Source: [Eubacterium] saphenum (GTDB lineage Bacteria > Bacillota > Clostridia > Oscillospirales > Ruminococcaceae). From it: 5,322 nucleotides of DNA. Made by a program: the position numbers and the translations under genes. The notes under the pieces are model-generated. The model had not been told where the DNA came from. It worked only from the letters and a program-made list of their open reading frames with translations, and did not search any database. Shown piece by piece: positions 1-4,961 of this stretch. The stretch covers positions 1 through 5,322 of the forward strand of contig SFHN01000106.1 in NCBI GenBank assembly GCA_004555635.1. Reading direction: 5' to 3'. The stretch's first letter is position 1. Every line of letters starts with the position of its first letter.

Positions 1-25
1 TTTGCCCCAGCTTTGCCGGGGCAAA
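1..25. repeat. Hairpin at left edge, possible terminator stem
   Basis: TTTGCCCC (1-8) and GGGGCAAA (18-25) are perfect inverted arms around a 9-base loop, and a further GC/GC pair is possible inside the loop. No U-tract follows on the plus strand (A-run at 23-28). On the minus strand the downstream side lies outside the window, so terminator function cannot be judged. The loop sequence GCTTTGCCGG (10-19) recurs exactly at 61-70. Confidence 0.5.
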
Positions 26-38
26 AAATACTTCTATC

Positions 39-69
39 CGCACAACTGTGCGAACTGACGGCTTTGCCG
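39..69. repeat. Two short inverted repeats
   Basis: CGCACA (39-44) and TGTGCG (47-52) form a perfect short dyad. CGGC (59-62) and GCCG (66-69) form a 4-bp stem with a TTT loop. Individually they are weak. They are listed because they belong to a run of five hairpins in the first 165 bases. Confidence 0.35.
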
Positions 70-97
70 GCAGTGAGTGCGGGCAGTGCGGATGTTT

Positions 98-130
98 CGT
101 CGGAAAAGTCCCAACGGGACTTTTTCGACG
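98..130. terminator. Likely bidirectional intrinsic terminator
   Basis: The arms CGTCGGAAAAGTCCC (98-112) and GGGACTTTTTCGACG (116-130) form a 15-bp stem with one G-T wobble and a 3-base loop. The core, a GTCCC/GGGAC stem flanked by an A-run on the left and a T-run on the right, gives a U-tract in both directions, as in bidirectional Rho-independent terminators. It lies about 40 bp past the stop of the small membrane protein gene and would end that minus-strand operon. It could also terminate a plus-strand transcript entering from the left. Confidence 0.65.
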
Positions 131-134
131 GTCT

Positions 135-163
135 CAGCCCGATTTCATTTCAAAATCGGGCTG
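135..163 (-). repeat. Perfect 11-bp hairpin just after the last gene of the operon
   Basis: CAGCCCGATTT (135-145) and AAATCGGGCTG (153-163) are perfect 11-bp arms around a 7-base loop. The hairpin starts six bases after the stop codon of the small membrane protein gene on the minus strand. No U-run follows the second arm, so it more likely stabilises the 3' end of the mRNA, or works with the 98-130 hairpin, than terminates alone. Confidence 0.55.
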
Positions 164-169
164 TAAATA

Positions 170-559
170 TCAGAACAGTTCTTTGAACAATATCGTCTTT
201 CGTGTGGGCGAATTTTTATCGTTAACCGAAACGGTAACGCCGCCCTCGCGCTCGGAGAACTCAAAGTACCCCGCCCTGTCGCCTGAGTCAAAAACGCAGC
301 TTCGCTCGAATGTCAGCTTTTCGCTGCCGCTGCTGTTCTCGCGGCAGAATATCTTGACGTATATCGTTTCCTCGTTCGCGGAATTTATCTCTCCCGCCGC
401 CATAACGCTTACGGTGTATGCGCCGTCTGCTGTCTGATATGAGGCGTATTCCTCATAGGTGCTGGGCGGAACAACGAGAATTGTCAGCCCGACCGCAATG
501 CCCACCACGCCGATTACCGCAACGGCAACGCATAATCCTATTAACAGACCCTTTTTCAT
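170..559 (-). CDS. Small single-pass membrane-anchored protein, unknown function
   Basis: This 129-residue protein is not a family I recognise. Residues 1-3 (MKK) precede one strongly hydrophobic segment at about 5-30, which ends in VVPPS. It could be an uncleaved anchor or a signal peptide; no lipobox cysteine is present. The remaining ~100 residues are polar with alternating beta-type patterns (for example AYTVSVMA, ETIYVKIFC and GVTVSVND). Cysteines at 72 and 88 might pair outside the membrane, which suggests a small beta-rich extracytoplasmic domain. The ATG start has a GGAG site at 569-572, nine bases upstream. It begins one base after the stop of the SGNH lipoprotein gene (TGATATG arrangement), so the two are almost certainly cotranscribed and probably translationally coupled. 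A role beside that hydrolase at the cell surface is inference from position only. Confidence 0.8.
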   Translation of the reverse strand: MKKGLLIGLCVAVAVIGVVGIAVGLTILVVPPSTYEEYASYQTADGAYTVSVMAAGEINSANEETIYVKIFCRENSSGSEKLTFERSCVFDSGDRAGYFEFSEREGGVTVSVNDKNSPTRKTILFKELF

Positions 560-560
560 A

Positions 561-1481
561 TCATCTTACTCCGTCCTGCCTTGTCTGCCTGTCGATTTCC
601 CATAGCGCAACATAGTACGCATAGGGCGACAAGTGTATTCCGTCGCCGCCGTTAAAGCACTCCTTAAGCTTGCCGTCGGCATCTTTAAGGTGCTTCGCAA
701 AATCAAGGAAATGCACCCTCGCGCCGAAATTCTCCTCGATATAGCCCCGCATAGCGACATTGAAGCAGTCTATGCGGTAGTTTGTGGAGAACTCGCTGTC
801 TATCGGGGTTATCGCCGCGACGTAAACCTCGGCTTGCGTCTGCGCAAGAACCTGCTCAATGATAGCGCGGTAATTTTCGCAGTAGGTCTGCTCGTCGGTC
901 ATATTGATATCGTTCATTCCCATTGAGAGGAAAACAAGCTCGGGCGAAGAACGCTCCAGCGCCTGCGCGAAGTCAATCTTCTCCTCGCCGCTGTAAAACT
1001 CGAACTCGTAGAAATTACGCGCCGCAAGCGAGCCGCGCGCGAAAACGTGCTCCTCGCCGACAAACTTATACACCGAGTAGCCAAGGCAAATGCTGTCGCC
1101 GACAAAAATCGAGCGGTCGGTAAAGCTGCGCTCCTCTGGCGTCAGGTAGTAGGCGGCGTAGTCGTCTATGTAAAACGGTTCGGCAATCGGGTCAACAACG
1201 GGCGGAGCAGTAAAAACAGGCTCCTTTGGTTCCTCGTCGATGACATCGGTGCCGTCTGCGGGGATATCTGTGCTGTCGGCGGGTTCCTCGCTTTCCGACG
1301 CGGAAGGCGCTTCCTGCAAAGGTGTCGTGCTTTCGGCGGGGGAAGTTGCGTCCTCGGAAACGCTGTCGGTTTTTATATCAATAAGCTGCACGTTTATGGA
1401 CGAGCGCTGTTCCTCGCTTGCACAAGAGCAAAGCAGCGCCGCCGAAGCAGCCAACGAAAAAATACAAAATAACTTCTTCAA
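561..1481 (-). CDS. SGNH/GDSL-type hydrolase lipoprotein
   Basis: This 306-residue protein is predicted to be a surface-anchored esterase or acyl hydrolase. The N terminus is a lipoprotein signal (MKKLFCIFSL...) with lipobox LCSC, so lipidation is expected at Cys20. Residues ~28-98 form a low-complexity linker rich in S, T, E, D, P and A. The catalytic domain follows with the SGNH blocks in order: block I FVGDS (nucleophile Ser130), block II Gly150 in ARGS, block III GMND (Asn190), and block V DGIHLS (Asp280 and His283). All four catalytic or oxyanion-hole residues are present, so it should be active. The substrate cannot be read from sequence; related secreted enzymes act on acetylated polysaccharides, peptidoglycan or lipids. 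The start is TTG at 1481 with GAGGA nine bases upstream, and an in-frame stop lies just beyond that site. It is the first gene of a two-gene operon with the small membrane protein. Confidence 0.88.
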   Translation of the reverse strand: MKKLFCIFSLAASAALLCSCASEEQRSSINVQLIDIKTDSVSEDATSPAESTTPLQEAPSASESEEPADSTDIPADGTDVIDEEPKEPVFTAPPVVDPIAEPFYIDDYAAYYLTPEERSFTDRSIFVGDSICLGYSVYKFVGEEHVFARGSLAARNFYEFEFYSGEEKIDFAQALERSSPELVFLSMGMNDINMTDEQTYCENYRAIIEQVLAQTQAEVYVAAITPIDSEFSTNYRIDCFNVAMRGYIEENFGARVHFLDFAKHLKDADGKLKECFNGGDGIHLSPYAYYVALWEIDRQTRQDGVR

Positions 1482-1490
1482 AAAAATCAG

Positions 1491-1495
1491 TCCTC
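1491..1495 (-). promoter_or_regulatory. Ribosome binding site that fixes a TTG start
   Basis: GAGGA on the minus strand lies nine bases before the TTG at 1481-1479. An in-frame TGA overlaps it at 1494-1496. The only in-frame alternatives are an ATT and a CTG lying almost on the site, so TTG followed by two lysine codons is the best start for the SGNH lipoprotein. Confidence 0.75.
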
Positions 1496-1555
1496 AAATA
1501 TATATCAAAACGGTTAGTCACAGCTAAATGCAATGCTGCCATATGGCTTATTTGT

Positions 1556-1584
1556 ATTGTACATCATTTTTCGACAAATTTCAA
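1556..1584 (-). promoter_or_regulatory. Predicted vegetative promoter of the SGNH lipoprotein operon
   Basis: On the minus strand, TTGAAA (1584-1579) is followed by a 17-bp spacer and TACAAT (1561-1556); each hexamer matches the sigma-A/sigma-70 consensus at five of six positions. Transcription would start near 1549, giving a leader of about 68 bases. A TTTGTCGAA box occupies the first nine bases of the spacer, directly after the -35. Confidence 0.6.
1569..1578 (-). promoter_or_regulatory. Putative Spo0A box, promoter-internal copy
   Basis: Read on the minus strand this is TTTGTCGAAA, containing the core TGTCGAA of the Bacillus/Clostridium Spo0A box. It lies between the -35 and -10 of the predicted promoter, where a bound regulator would be expected to compete with or contact RNA polymerase. 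The Spo0A assignment rests on motif identity only. Confidence 0.5.
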
Positions 1585-1618
1585 GGCAAAAAGTCATTTT
1601 GTAATCATTTGTAATTTT

Positions 1619-1628
1619 TTTGTCGAAA
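1619..1628 (+). promoter_or_regulatory. Putative Spo0A box, upstream inverted copy
   Basis: TTTGTCGAAA on the plus strand is an exact inverted match to 1569-1578, with box centres about 49 bp apart. It lies about 35 bp upstream of the -35 of the predicted SGNH lipoprotein promoter. The pair forms a perfect 10-bp inverted repeat with a 40-bp AT-rich interval, a layout suited to cooperative binding or looping. Confidence 0.45.
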
Positions 1629-1776
1629 TACACGAATTTTTTCAACCGTCCGAGCTTTCCCGCAGAAAACCGCCGCCTTTTCAAAGGGTTATTCCGAACT
1701 TTCCGACACCATTTATTTCTATGCAATAACAAGGCGGGAATTACCGCAAAAGCTGTTGATTTACCCCCTAACCGCA

Positions 1777-1815
1777 AATAAAAATCACCCGCAGAGCCGG
1801 TTGCTTTGCGGGTGA
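1777..1815 (-). terminator. Rho-independent terminator of the amino acid ABC operon
   Basis: On the minus strand TCACCCGCAAAGC (1815-1803), a 5-base loop and GCTCTGCGGGTGA (1797-1785) form a 13-bp stem with one A-C mismatch, followed directly by TTTTTATTT. It begins 24 bases after the stop of the substrate-binding protein gene, so it closes the ABC operon and separates it from the downstream SGNH lipoprotein operon. Confidence 0.92.
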
Positions 1816-1838
1816 AAATGTCCGTAGAACAGTACGTT

Positions 1839-2684
1839 TTACATTACGCCGCCCTCGACAACAAGGTTATCCTTGTCAACGGAGGTGCCGTAAACGGCTG
1901 CGAGAGTTGCGTCGTAGTCTGCGTGGAAGAACTGCTCGTCTGCGAGCGCCTTTATCTCGTCGTTCATCCAGTTAAGCAGGGTCGAGTTGCCCTTTGTTAC
2001 CGCGCCTGCGATAGCGTCAAGGCTGCCGAGCGACTCAACGCCGACGGTGAAGCCGGGGTTTGCCATAGCCCACGCGAGAACCTCGGTGTTGTCGGTGGAA
2101 AACGCGTCGCCGCGTCCGTCCTGAAGCGCGGAGTATGCCTCGTTGTACTCGTCGTACTTCTGAAGCTTAACCTCGGGGCAGTTTTCGGTGAAGTAGGTTT
2201 CGGCGGTGGTTCCCTTTACAACGATGAGGGTCTTTCCGTTAAGCTCGGAAACATCGTTTATCGGAGCGCTTTCGGGCGATACAACGCCGAGAGCAACCTT
2301 CATATAAGGCAGCGCGAAGTCAACCTTCTGCGCGCGCTCCTCGGTTACGGTGAAGTTCGCGAGGATAATGTCAACCTTGCCTGTTTCGAGGAACTCAACG
2401 CGGCTTGCCGCCTCAACGGGAACAAGCTTCAGCTCGACGCCCAAATCCTGCGCAATTCTCTTTGCATAGTAAACATCATAGCCCTGATACTCGCCGTTGT
2501 TGTCAACGTAGCCGAAGGGGTTCTTGTCGGAGAATACGCCGATGGTGATTTCTCCCGACTTCTTGATTTCGTCAACGGTTCTGAAGCCGGCATTGCTTGC
2601 GCCGTCGTTGCTTGCGCACGCAGCAAGGGACAGCGCAGCGGCTGCCGCAGCGAAAAGCGCAGTGATTTTCTTGAATAGTTTCAT
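1839..2684 (-). CDS. Amino acid ABC transporter substrate-binding lipoprotein, CjaA/cysteine-binding-like
   Basis: This 281-residue protein belongs to bacterial solute-binding family 3 (PF00497 type). It captures a polar amino acid outside the membrane and delivers it to the two permeases. The signal peptide (MKLFKKITALFAAAAAALSL) ends in lipobox LAAC with Cys23 as the lipidated residue. Mature-domain landmarks are GVFSDKNPFGYV (49-60), GYDVYYAKRIA (68-78), EAASRVEFL (91-99) with Arg95 expected to bind the ligand carboxylate, ANFTVTEERA (109-118), ALPYMKVALGV (124-134), KGTTAETYF (157-165) and the GRGDAFSTDNT segment (190-200) with Asp198 expected to bind the amino group. This motif set is very like CjaA of Campylobacter, a cysteine-binding protein, as I recall it, so cysteine is the leading guess and other polar amino acids remain possible. 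The ATG start has GGGAGG (2693-2698) eight bases upstream. It is the last gene of the operon, whereas binding proteins are often first. Confidence 0.92.
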   Translation of the reverse strand: MKLFKKITALFAAAAAALSLAACASNDGASNAGFRTVDEIKKSGEITIGVFSDKNPFGYVDNNGEYQGYDVYYAKRIAQDLGVELKLVPVEAASRVEFLETGKVDIILANFTVTEERAQKVDFALPYMKVALGVVSPESAPINDVSELNGKTLIVVKGTTAETYFTENCPEVKLQKYDEYNEAYSALQDGRGDAFSTDNTEVLAWAMANPGFTVGVESLGSLDAIAGAVTKGNSTLLNWMNDEIKALADEQFFHADYDATLAAVYGTSVDKDNLVVEGGVM

Positions 2685-2692
2685 AGTAATTG

Positions 2693-2698
2693 CCTCCC
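2693..2698 (-). promoter_or_regulatory. Strong ribosome binding site in an A-rich leader
   Basis: GGGAGG lies eight bases before the ATG of the substrate-binding protein gene. It sits in a 48-base gap whose minus-strand reading is purine-rich and shows no stable hairpin. Such a leader would favour high translation of the binding protein relative to the permeases; this is inference from sequence. Confidence 0.6.
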
Positions 2699-2732
2699 TG
2701 TTTTCTTTGTTTGTATTCTTTCCCGCTCTTGT

Positions 2733-3476
2733 TTATTTTGAGTAGGTAAAGGTCTTTAGAAATCTCTGTGCGCGCTCGGTCTTGGGATTGTGGAAAAACT
2801 CCGCGGGCGCGCCCTCCTCGACGATAACGCCGCCGTCAAGGAACACAACGCGGTCTGCGACAGCCTCCGCAAACGCCATTTCGTGCGTCACAATCATCAT
2901 TGTCGTGCCGTTTTTCGCGAGGTCAAGCACAACGTTAAGCACCTCGTGAACCATCTCCGGGTCAAGCGCCGCCGTTATCTCGTCAAGCAGCATTATGTCG
3001 GGGTTCATTATCAAACTGCGGACAATCGCAACTCGCTGCTTCTGTCCGCCCGAAAGCTGCGCAGGGTACTCATTCGCCTTGTCGCTAAGTCCTACGCGCT
3101 CGAGAAGCTCCATCGCCTTCCGCTCAACCTCCGCCTTTTCGCGCTTCTGCACCTTTATCGGCGAAAGCGTGATGTTGTTCATCACGGTCATATGCGGGAA
3201 CAGGTCGTAGCTCTGAAACACCATTCCTATGCGCTGGCGAATGCTGTGGAGGCTGGGCTTTCCGTGCTCGACAGGCTCGCCGTGAAGCGAAACGCTGCCG
3301 CCCTGTATCGGCTCAAGCCCGTTAAGGCAGCGCAGCAAAGTGCTCTTTCCGCAGCCCGACGGGCCGATAAGCACGACAACCTCGCCCTTTGATACGCTGA
3401 GCGACAGCCCGTTTATCACGGTGTTATCGCCAAAGCGCTTTACCAAATCAACTATATCTATAATATGTTCACTCAT
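2733..3476 (-). CDS. Polar amino acid ABC transporter ATP-binding protein
   Basis: This 247-residue protein is a full-length ATPase of the polar amino acid uptake (PAAT) class. As a cytoplasmic dimer it hydrolyses ATP to power import through the two adjacent permeases. The conserved motifs are intact and in order: Walker [10 protein letters not shown] (38-46), Q-loop Gln88 in [10 protein letters not shown], signature LSGGQ (141-145), Walker B IMLLDE with catalytic Glu166, D-loop ALDP (170-173) and switch His198 in IVTHE. After the Walker B glutamate the sequence is ITAALDPE, where the more usual form is PTSALDPE. I regard this as a tolerated subgroup variant, not a defect. The start is ATG at 3476, 15 bases after the stop of the upstream permease gene. 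Its ribosome site is weak (AAGTGAG-like), so coupling to the permease is plausible. The C terminus matches normal family length. Confidence 0.96.
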   Translation of the reverse strand: MSEHIIDIVDLVKRFGDNTVINGLSLSVSKGEVVVLIGPSGCGKSTLLRCLNGLEPIQGGSVSLHGEPVEHGKPSLHSIRQRIGMVFQSYDLFPHMTVMNNITLSPIKVQKREKAEVERKAMELLERVGLSDKANEYPAQLSGGQKQRVAIVRSLIMNPDIMLLDEITAALDPEMVHEVLNVVLDLAKNGTTMMIVTHEMAFAEAVADRVVFLDGGVIVEEGAPAEFFHNPKTERAQRFLKTFTYSK

Positions 3477-3491
3477 AATCTACACTCACTT

Positions 3492-4163
3492 TCAACACTT
3501 CTTGCTACTTGCAAGCTTCCTCGAAACCAACGACAGCGGAAAACAAATCAAAAAGTACATCATAAATATCGCCGCATATACCCACAGCGCCGCGTCGGGA
3601 CACTCGAAACGGTTTGCGTCGATAATCTGCTTTCCGACCTTCAGCACCTCGGTAACGCCTATGAGCGATACCAGCGCCGTTGTCTTTATCATACGCGTTG
3701 AAAGATTTATCACATTCGGCAGCAGCCCTCTGACCGCCTGCGGAAAAATGATGTAAAAGTAAAGCTGAGCCTTGCTGAGTCCGAGCGAATAGCCGCTCTC
3801 AAACTGATGGCGCGGAACAGCGTTAATAGCGCCGCGGACAAGGTCGCCCATCTCCGCCGTGCCCCATATCGTAAACACGATGACCGCGGAAACCTCGCCG
3901 CTCAGATTTGCTCCCGTGAGCTTTGTAAAGCCAAAGAATACGATAAACAGCCATACAAGCTGCGGCATTATCCTGACAATCTCGAGGTAAACGCGGCAAA
4001 CCGCCTTAACCGCCCTGTTTTTCAGCGTCATAACCGCGCCGAAAAGCGCGCCCAGCACCAGCGAAAAAGCAATGGAAACGAGCGATATCCTTATCGTAAC
4101 CCATAAGCCCTGTAACAGGCGAAGCATATTGTTACCGTCAAAAAGCACACTAAGCCCCTGCAC
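3492..4163 (-). CDS. Polar amino acid ABC transporter permease, subunit 2
   Basis: This 223-residue inner-membrane subunit carries the His/Glu/Gln/Arg-type permease fold (BPD_transp_1). Hydrophobic segments are visible at about 20-45, 56-79, 89-104, 158-172 and 193-214. The family motif after the second segment reads EIVRIMPQLVWLFIVFFG (61-78); the usual core RGTPLLVQ is altered to RIMPQLVW. The EAA loop that docks on the ATPase lies at about 111-148 and includes GYSLGLS and FPQAVRGLLP. The start is GTG at 4163, supported by AGGAGG seven bases upstream, and overlaps the end of the preceding permease gene by 14 bases, so expression is probably coupled. It is expected to pair with subunit 1 as a heterodimeric channel. 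The Lys- and Ser-rich tail ends in KKC. Confidence 0.94.
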   Translation of the reverse strand: MQGLSVLFDGNNMLRLLQGLWVTIRISLVSIAFSLVLGALFGAVMTLKNRAVKAVCRVYLEIVRIMPQLVWLFIVFFGFTKLTGANLSGEVSAVIVFTIWGTAEMGDLVRGAINAVPRHQFESGYSLGLSKAQLYFYIIFPQAVRGLLPNVINLSTRMIKTTALVSLIGVTEVLKVGKQIIDANRFECPDAALWVYAAIFMMYFLICFPLSLVSRKLASSKKC

Positions 4164-4803
4164 GCCGCAGCCTCCTCTCCCATACCGAGAACACCACGGA
4201 TATCGGCAGAATAATCACGAGATACGCCAGAACAAGCATAAGCAGCGCTTCCCAGGTGTTGTAGTACATTCCGATGAGGTCCTTTGCGACGTACATCAAA
4301 TCCGCCAGCGAAACCGCGCTGAAAACGCTCGTTTCTTTAAGCAGGAAGATTACGTTCGCGCAGAACGCAGGCATCGCGTCGGCAGCCGCCTGCGGCAGAA
4401 CAATGTAGCGCATAACCTGAAGCGGCTTCATACCGAGGCTCTCGGCGCTTTCGGTCTGAATTTTTCCGACAGATGAAAGTCCGCTTAAAAAGCTCTCCGC
4501 CATATAGCTTCCGCCCAGAAACGCAAGTCCGATGATACCGCAAGCCGCGCTCGACCATCTTATCCCCACCTTCGGAAGTCCGAAATAGAGGAAGAAAAGC
4601 TGAACAATCAGCGGGGTGTTTCGCGAAAGCTCAATGTACGCCGACACTATCTGACGTGCCACGGGAACCCTGTAATACTTCACGAGCGCGCAAATAAGCC
4701 CGACGACAACCGACAGGACAATGCCTACCGTGCCTATTCCGAGCGTAAGCAGCGCCGCCTCTGCATACATCGGGGCAAACCTCTGAATGAACGATATATC
4801 CAC
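4150..4803 (-). CDS. Polar amino acid ABC transporter permease, subunit 1
   Basis: This 217-residue inner-membrane permease of the PAAT (His/Glu/Gln/Arg) class is the first gene of the operon. Hydrophobic segments lie at about 14-42, 50-75, 85-102, 145-165 and 185-207. The family motif ELSRNTPLIVQLFFLYFG (58-75) is canonical. The EAA loop at about 108-145 contains ESAESLGM and LPQAAADAMP, which contact the ATPase. The start is GTG at 4803: GGAG lies seven bases upstream (4811-4814), an in-frame TAA lies at 4828-4830, and the nearby ATG (4806-4808) is out of frame. Its sequence differs clearly from subunit 2, so the transporter core should be a heterodimer. It is transcribed from the consensus promoter about 50 bp upstream. 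Confidence 0.94.
   Translation of the reverse strand: MDISFIQRFAPMYAEAALLTLGIGTVGIVLSVVVGLICALVKYYRVPVARQIVSAYIELSRNTPLIVQLFFLYFGLPKVGIRWSSAACGIIGLAFLGGSYMAESFLSGLSSVGKIQTESAESLGMKPLQVMRYIVLPQAAADAMPAFCANVIFLLKETSVFSAVSLADLMYVAKDLIGMYYNTWEALLMLVLAYLVIILPISVVFSVWERRLRRAGA
4171..4176 (-). promoter_or_regulatory. Ribosome binding site inside the upstream gene, fixing a GTG start
   Basis: AGGAGG on the minus strand, seven bases before GTG 4163-4161, lies within the last codons of the subunit 1 permease gene. Its strength and spacing support the GTG start and the 14-base gene overlap. Confidence 0.75.
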
Positions 4804-4810
4804 AACATCA

Positions 4811-4814
4811 CTCC
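4811..4814 (-). promoter_or_regulatory. Ribosome binding site for the first ABC gene (GTG start)
   Basis: GGAG on the minus strand lies seven bases before GTG 4803-4801. The nearest ATG, at 4806-4808, is out of frame, so the non-ATG start is preferred. Confidence 0.65.
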
Positions 4815-4852
4815 GTTTTTTGGAGTTTTATGCGCTTTTTGGGTTTGAAATG

Positions 4853-4881
4853 ATTATAGCACATAAAACATATTATGTCAA
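4853..4881 (-). promoter_or_regulatory. Perfect-consensus promoter of the amino acid ABC operon
   Basis: On the minus strand, TTGACA (4881-4876) is followed by exactly 17 bp and TATAAT (4858-4853), with an extended -10 (TGC directly before TATAAT). Every hexamer base matches the vegetative sigma consensus. Transcription should start near 4846, leaving about 42 leader bases, which is too short for a T-box or riboswitch. So strong a promoter before a nutrient importer suggests it is held back by a repressor (see the overlapping dyad). Confidence 0.9.
4861..4878. promoter_or_regulatory. Operator-like dyad overlapping the ABC promoter
   Basis: ACATAA (4861-4866) and TTATGT (4873-4878) are perfect 6-bp arms around a 6-bp centre. 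The dyad lies in the -35/-10 spacer and covers half of the -35, where a dimeric repressor would block RNA polymerase. The regulator is not identifiable, and AT-rich sequence gives such dyads by chance fairly often. Confidence 0.4.
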
Positions 4882-4884
4882 TAG

Positions 4885-4902
4885 GTTTTAACGCAGTAAA
4901 AC
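4885..4902. promoter_or_regulatory. Second 6-6-6 dyad just upstream of the ABC promoter
   Basis: GTTTTA (4885-4890) and TAAAAC (4897-4902) form another perfect dyad of the same 18-bp size, centred 24 bp from the first and immediately upstream of the -35. The arm sequence differs from the first dyad, so a shared binding protein is uncertain. It could also serve as an AT-rich UP-like element. Confidence 0.3.
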
Positions 4903-4923
4903 AACAAAGAATATTCAACCGAA

Positions 4924-4961
4924 GCACAATCGATTTGTGCATTGTTCCAACAATTGCGCAA
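4924..4961. repeat. Cluster of overlapping inverted repeats
   Basis: GCACAA (4924-4929) pairs with TTGTGC (4935-4940) around a palindromic TCGA centre. ATTGTT (4941-4946) pairs with AACAAT (4949-4954). TTGCGCAA (4954-4961) is a perfect 8-bp palindrome. TTGTGC and GCGCAA extend the middle stem with a wobble and a bulge. The sequence can therefore fold in two competing ways or present several operator half-sites. Confidence 0.4.

Larger units (their letters stand above)
1482..1838. other. Intergenic spacer with terminator and Spo0A-box promoter
   Basis: This 357-bp gap between two co-oriented minus-strand operons holds no convincing gene. From right to left it contains the ABC operon terminator (1777-1815), about 140 bp with little recognisable signal (direct repeat ACCGCAAA at 1743-1750 and 1771-1778; GCGG/CCGC dyad at 1734-1747), an AT-rich stretch with two inverted TTTGTCGAA boxes, the predicted promoter of the SGNH lipoprotein, a perfect GCCATATGGC palindrome at 1538-1547 near the predicted transcription start, and the ribosome binding site. 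Confidence 0.7.

Noticed and set aside
1..163. CRISPR array or tRNA/ncRNA in the left hairpin region
   Set aside because: There are no regularly spaced direct repeats of CRISPR length, and no cloverleaf or CCA end. The inverted repeats differ in sequence from one another.
48..437. 129-codon plus-strand open frame over the left hairpins
   Set aside because: It crosses five hairpins and is antisense to the small membrane protein gene, with no ribosome site. Its sequence is what translated palindromes look like.
1514..1777. 87-codon minus-strand open frame in the spacer
   Set aside because: It begins with TTG directly in the terminator U-tract, lacks a ribosome site, is basic and non-descript, and runs across the predicted promoter and both Spo0A-like boxes.
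1806..2678. 290-codon open frame on the plus strand, opposite the binding protein gene
   Set aside because: It lies antisense to a clear family-3 binding protein, has no ribosome site, reads into the ABC terminator stem, and its translation shows no recognisable domain. It is a frame shadow from codon bias.
2790..3392. 200-codon plus-strand open frame opposite the ATPase gene
   Set aside because: It is antisense to an ATPase with all motifs intact. The product is rich in Arg, His and Leu with no family resemblance.
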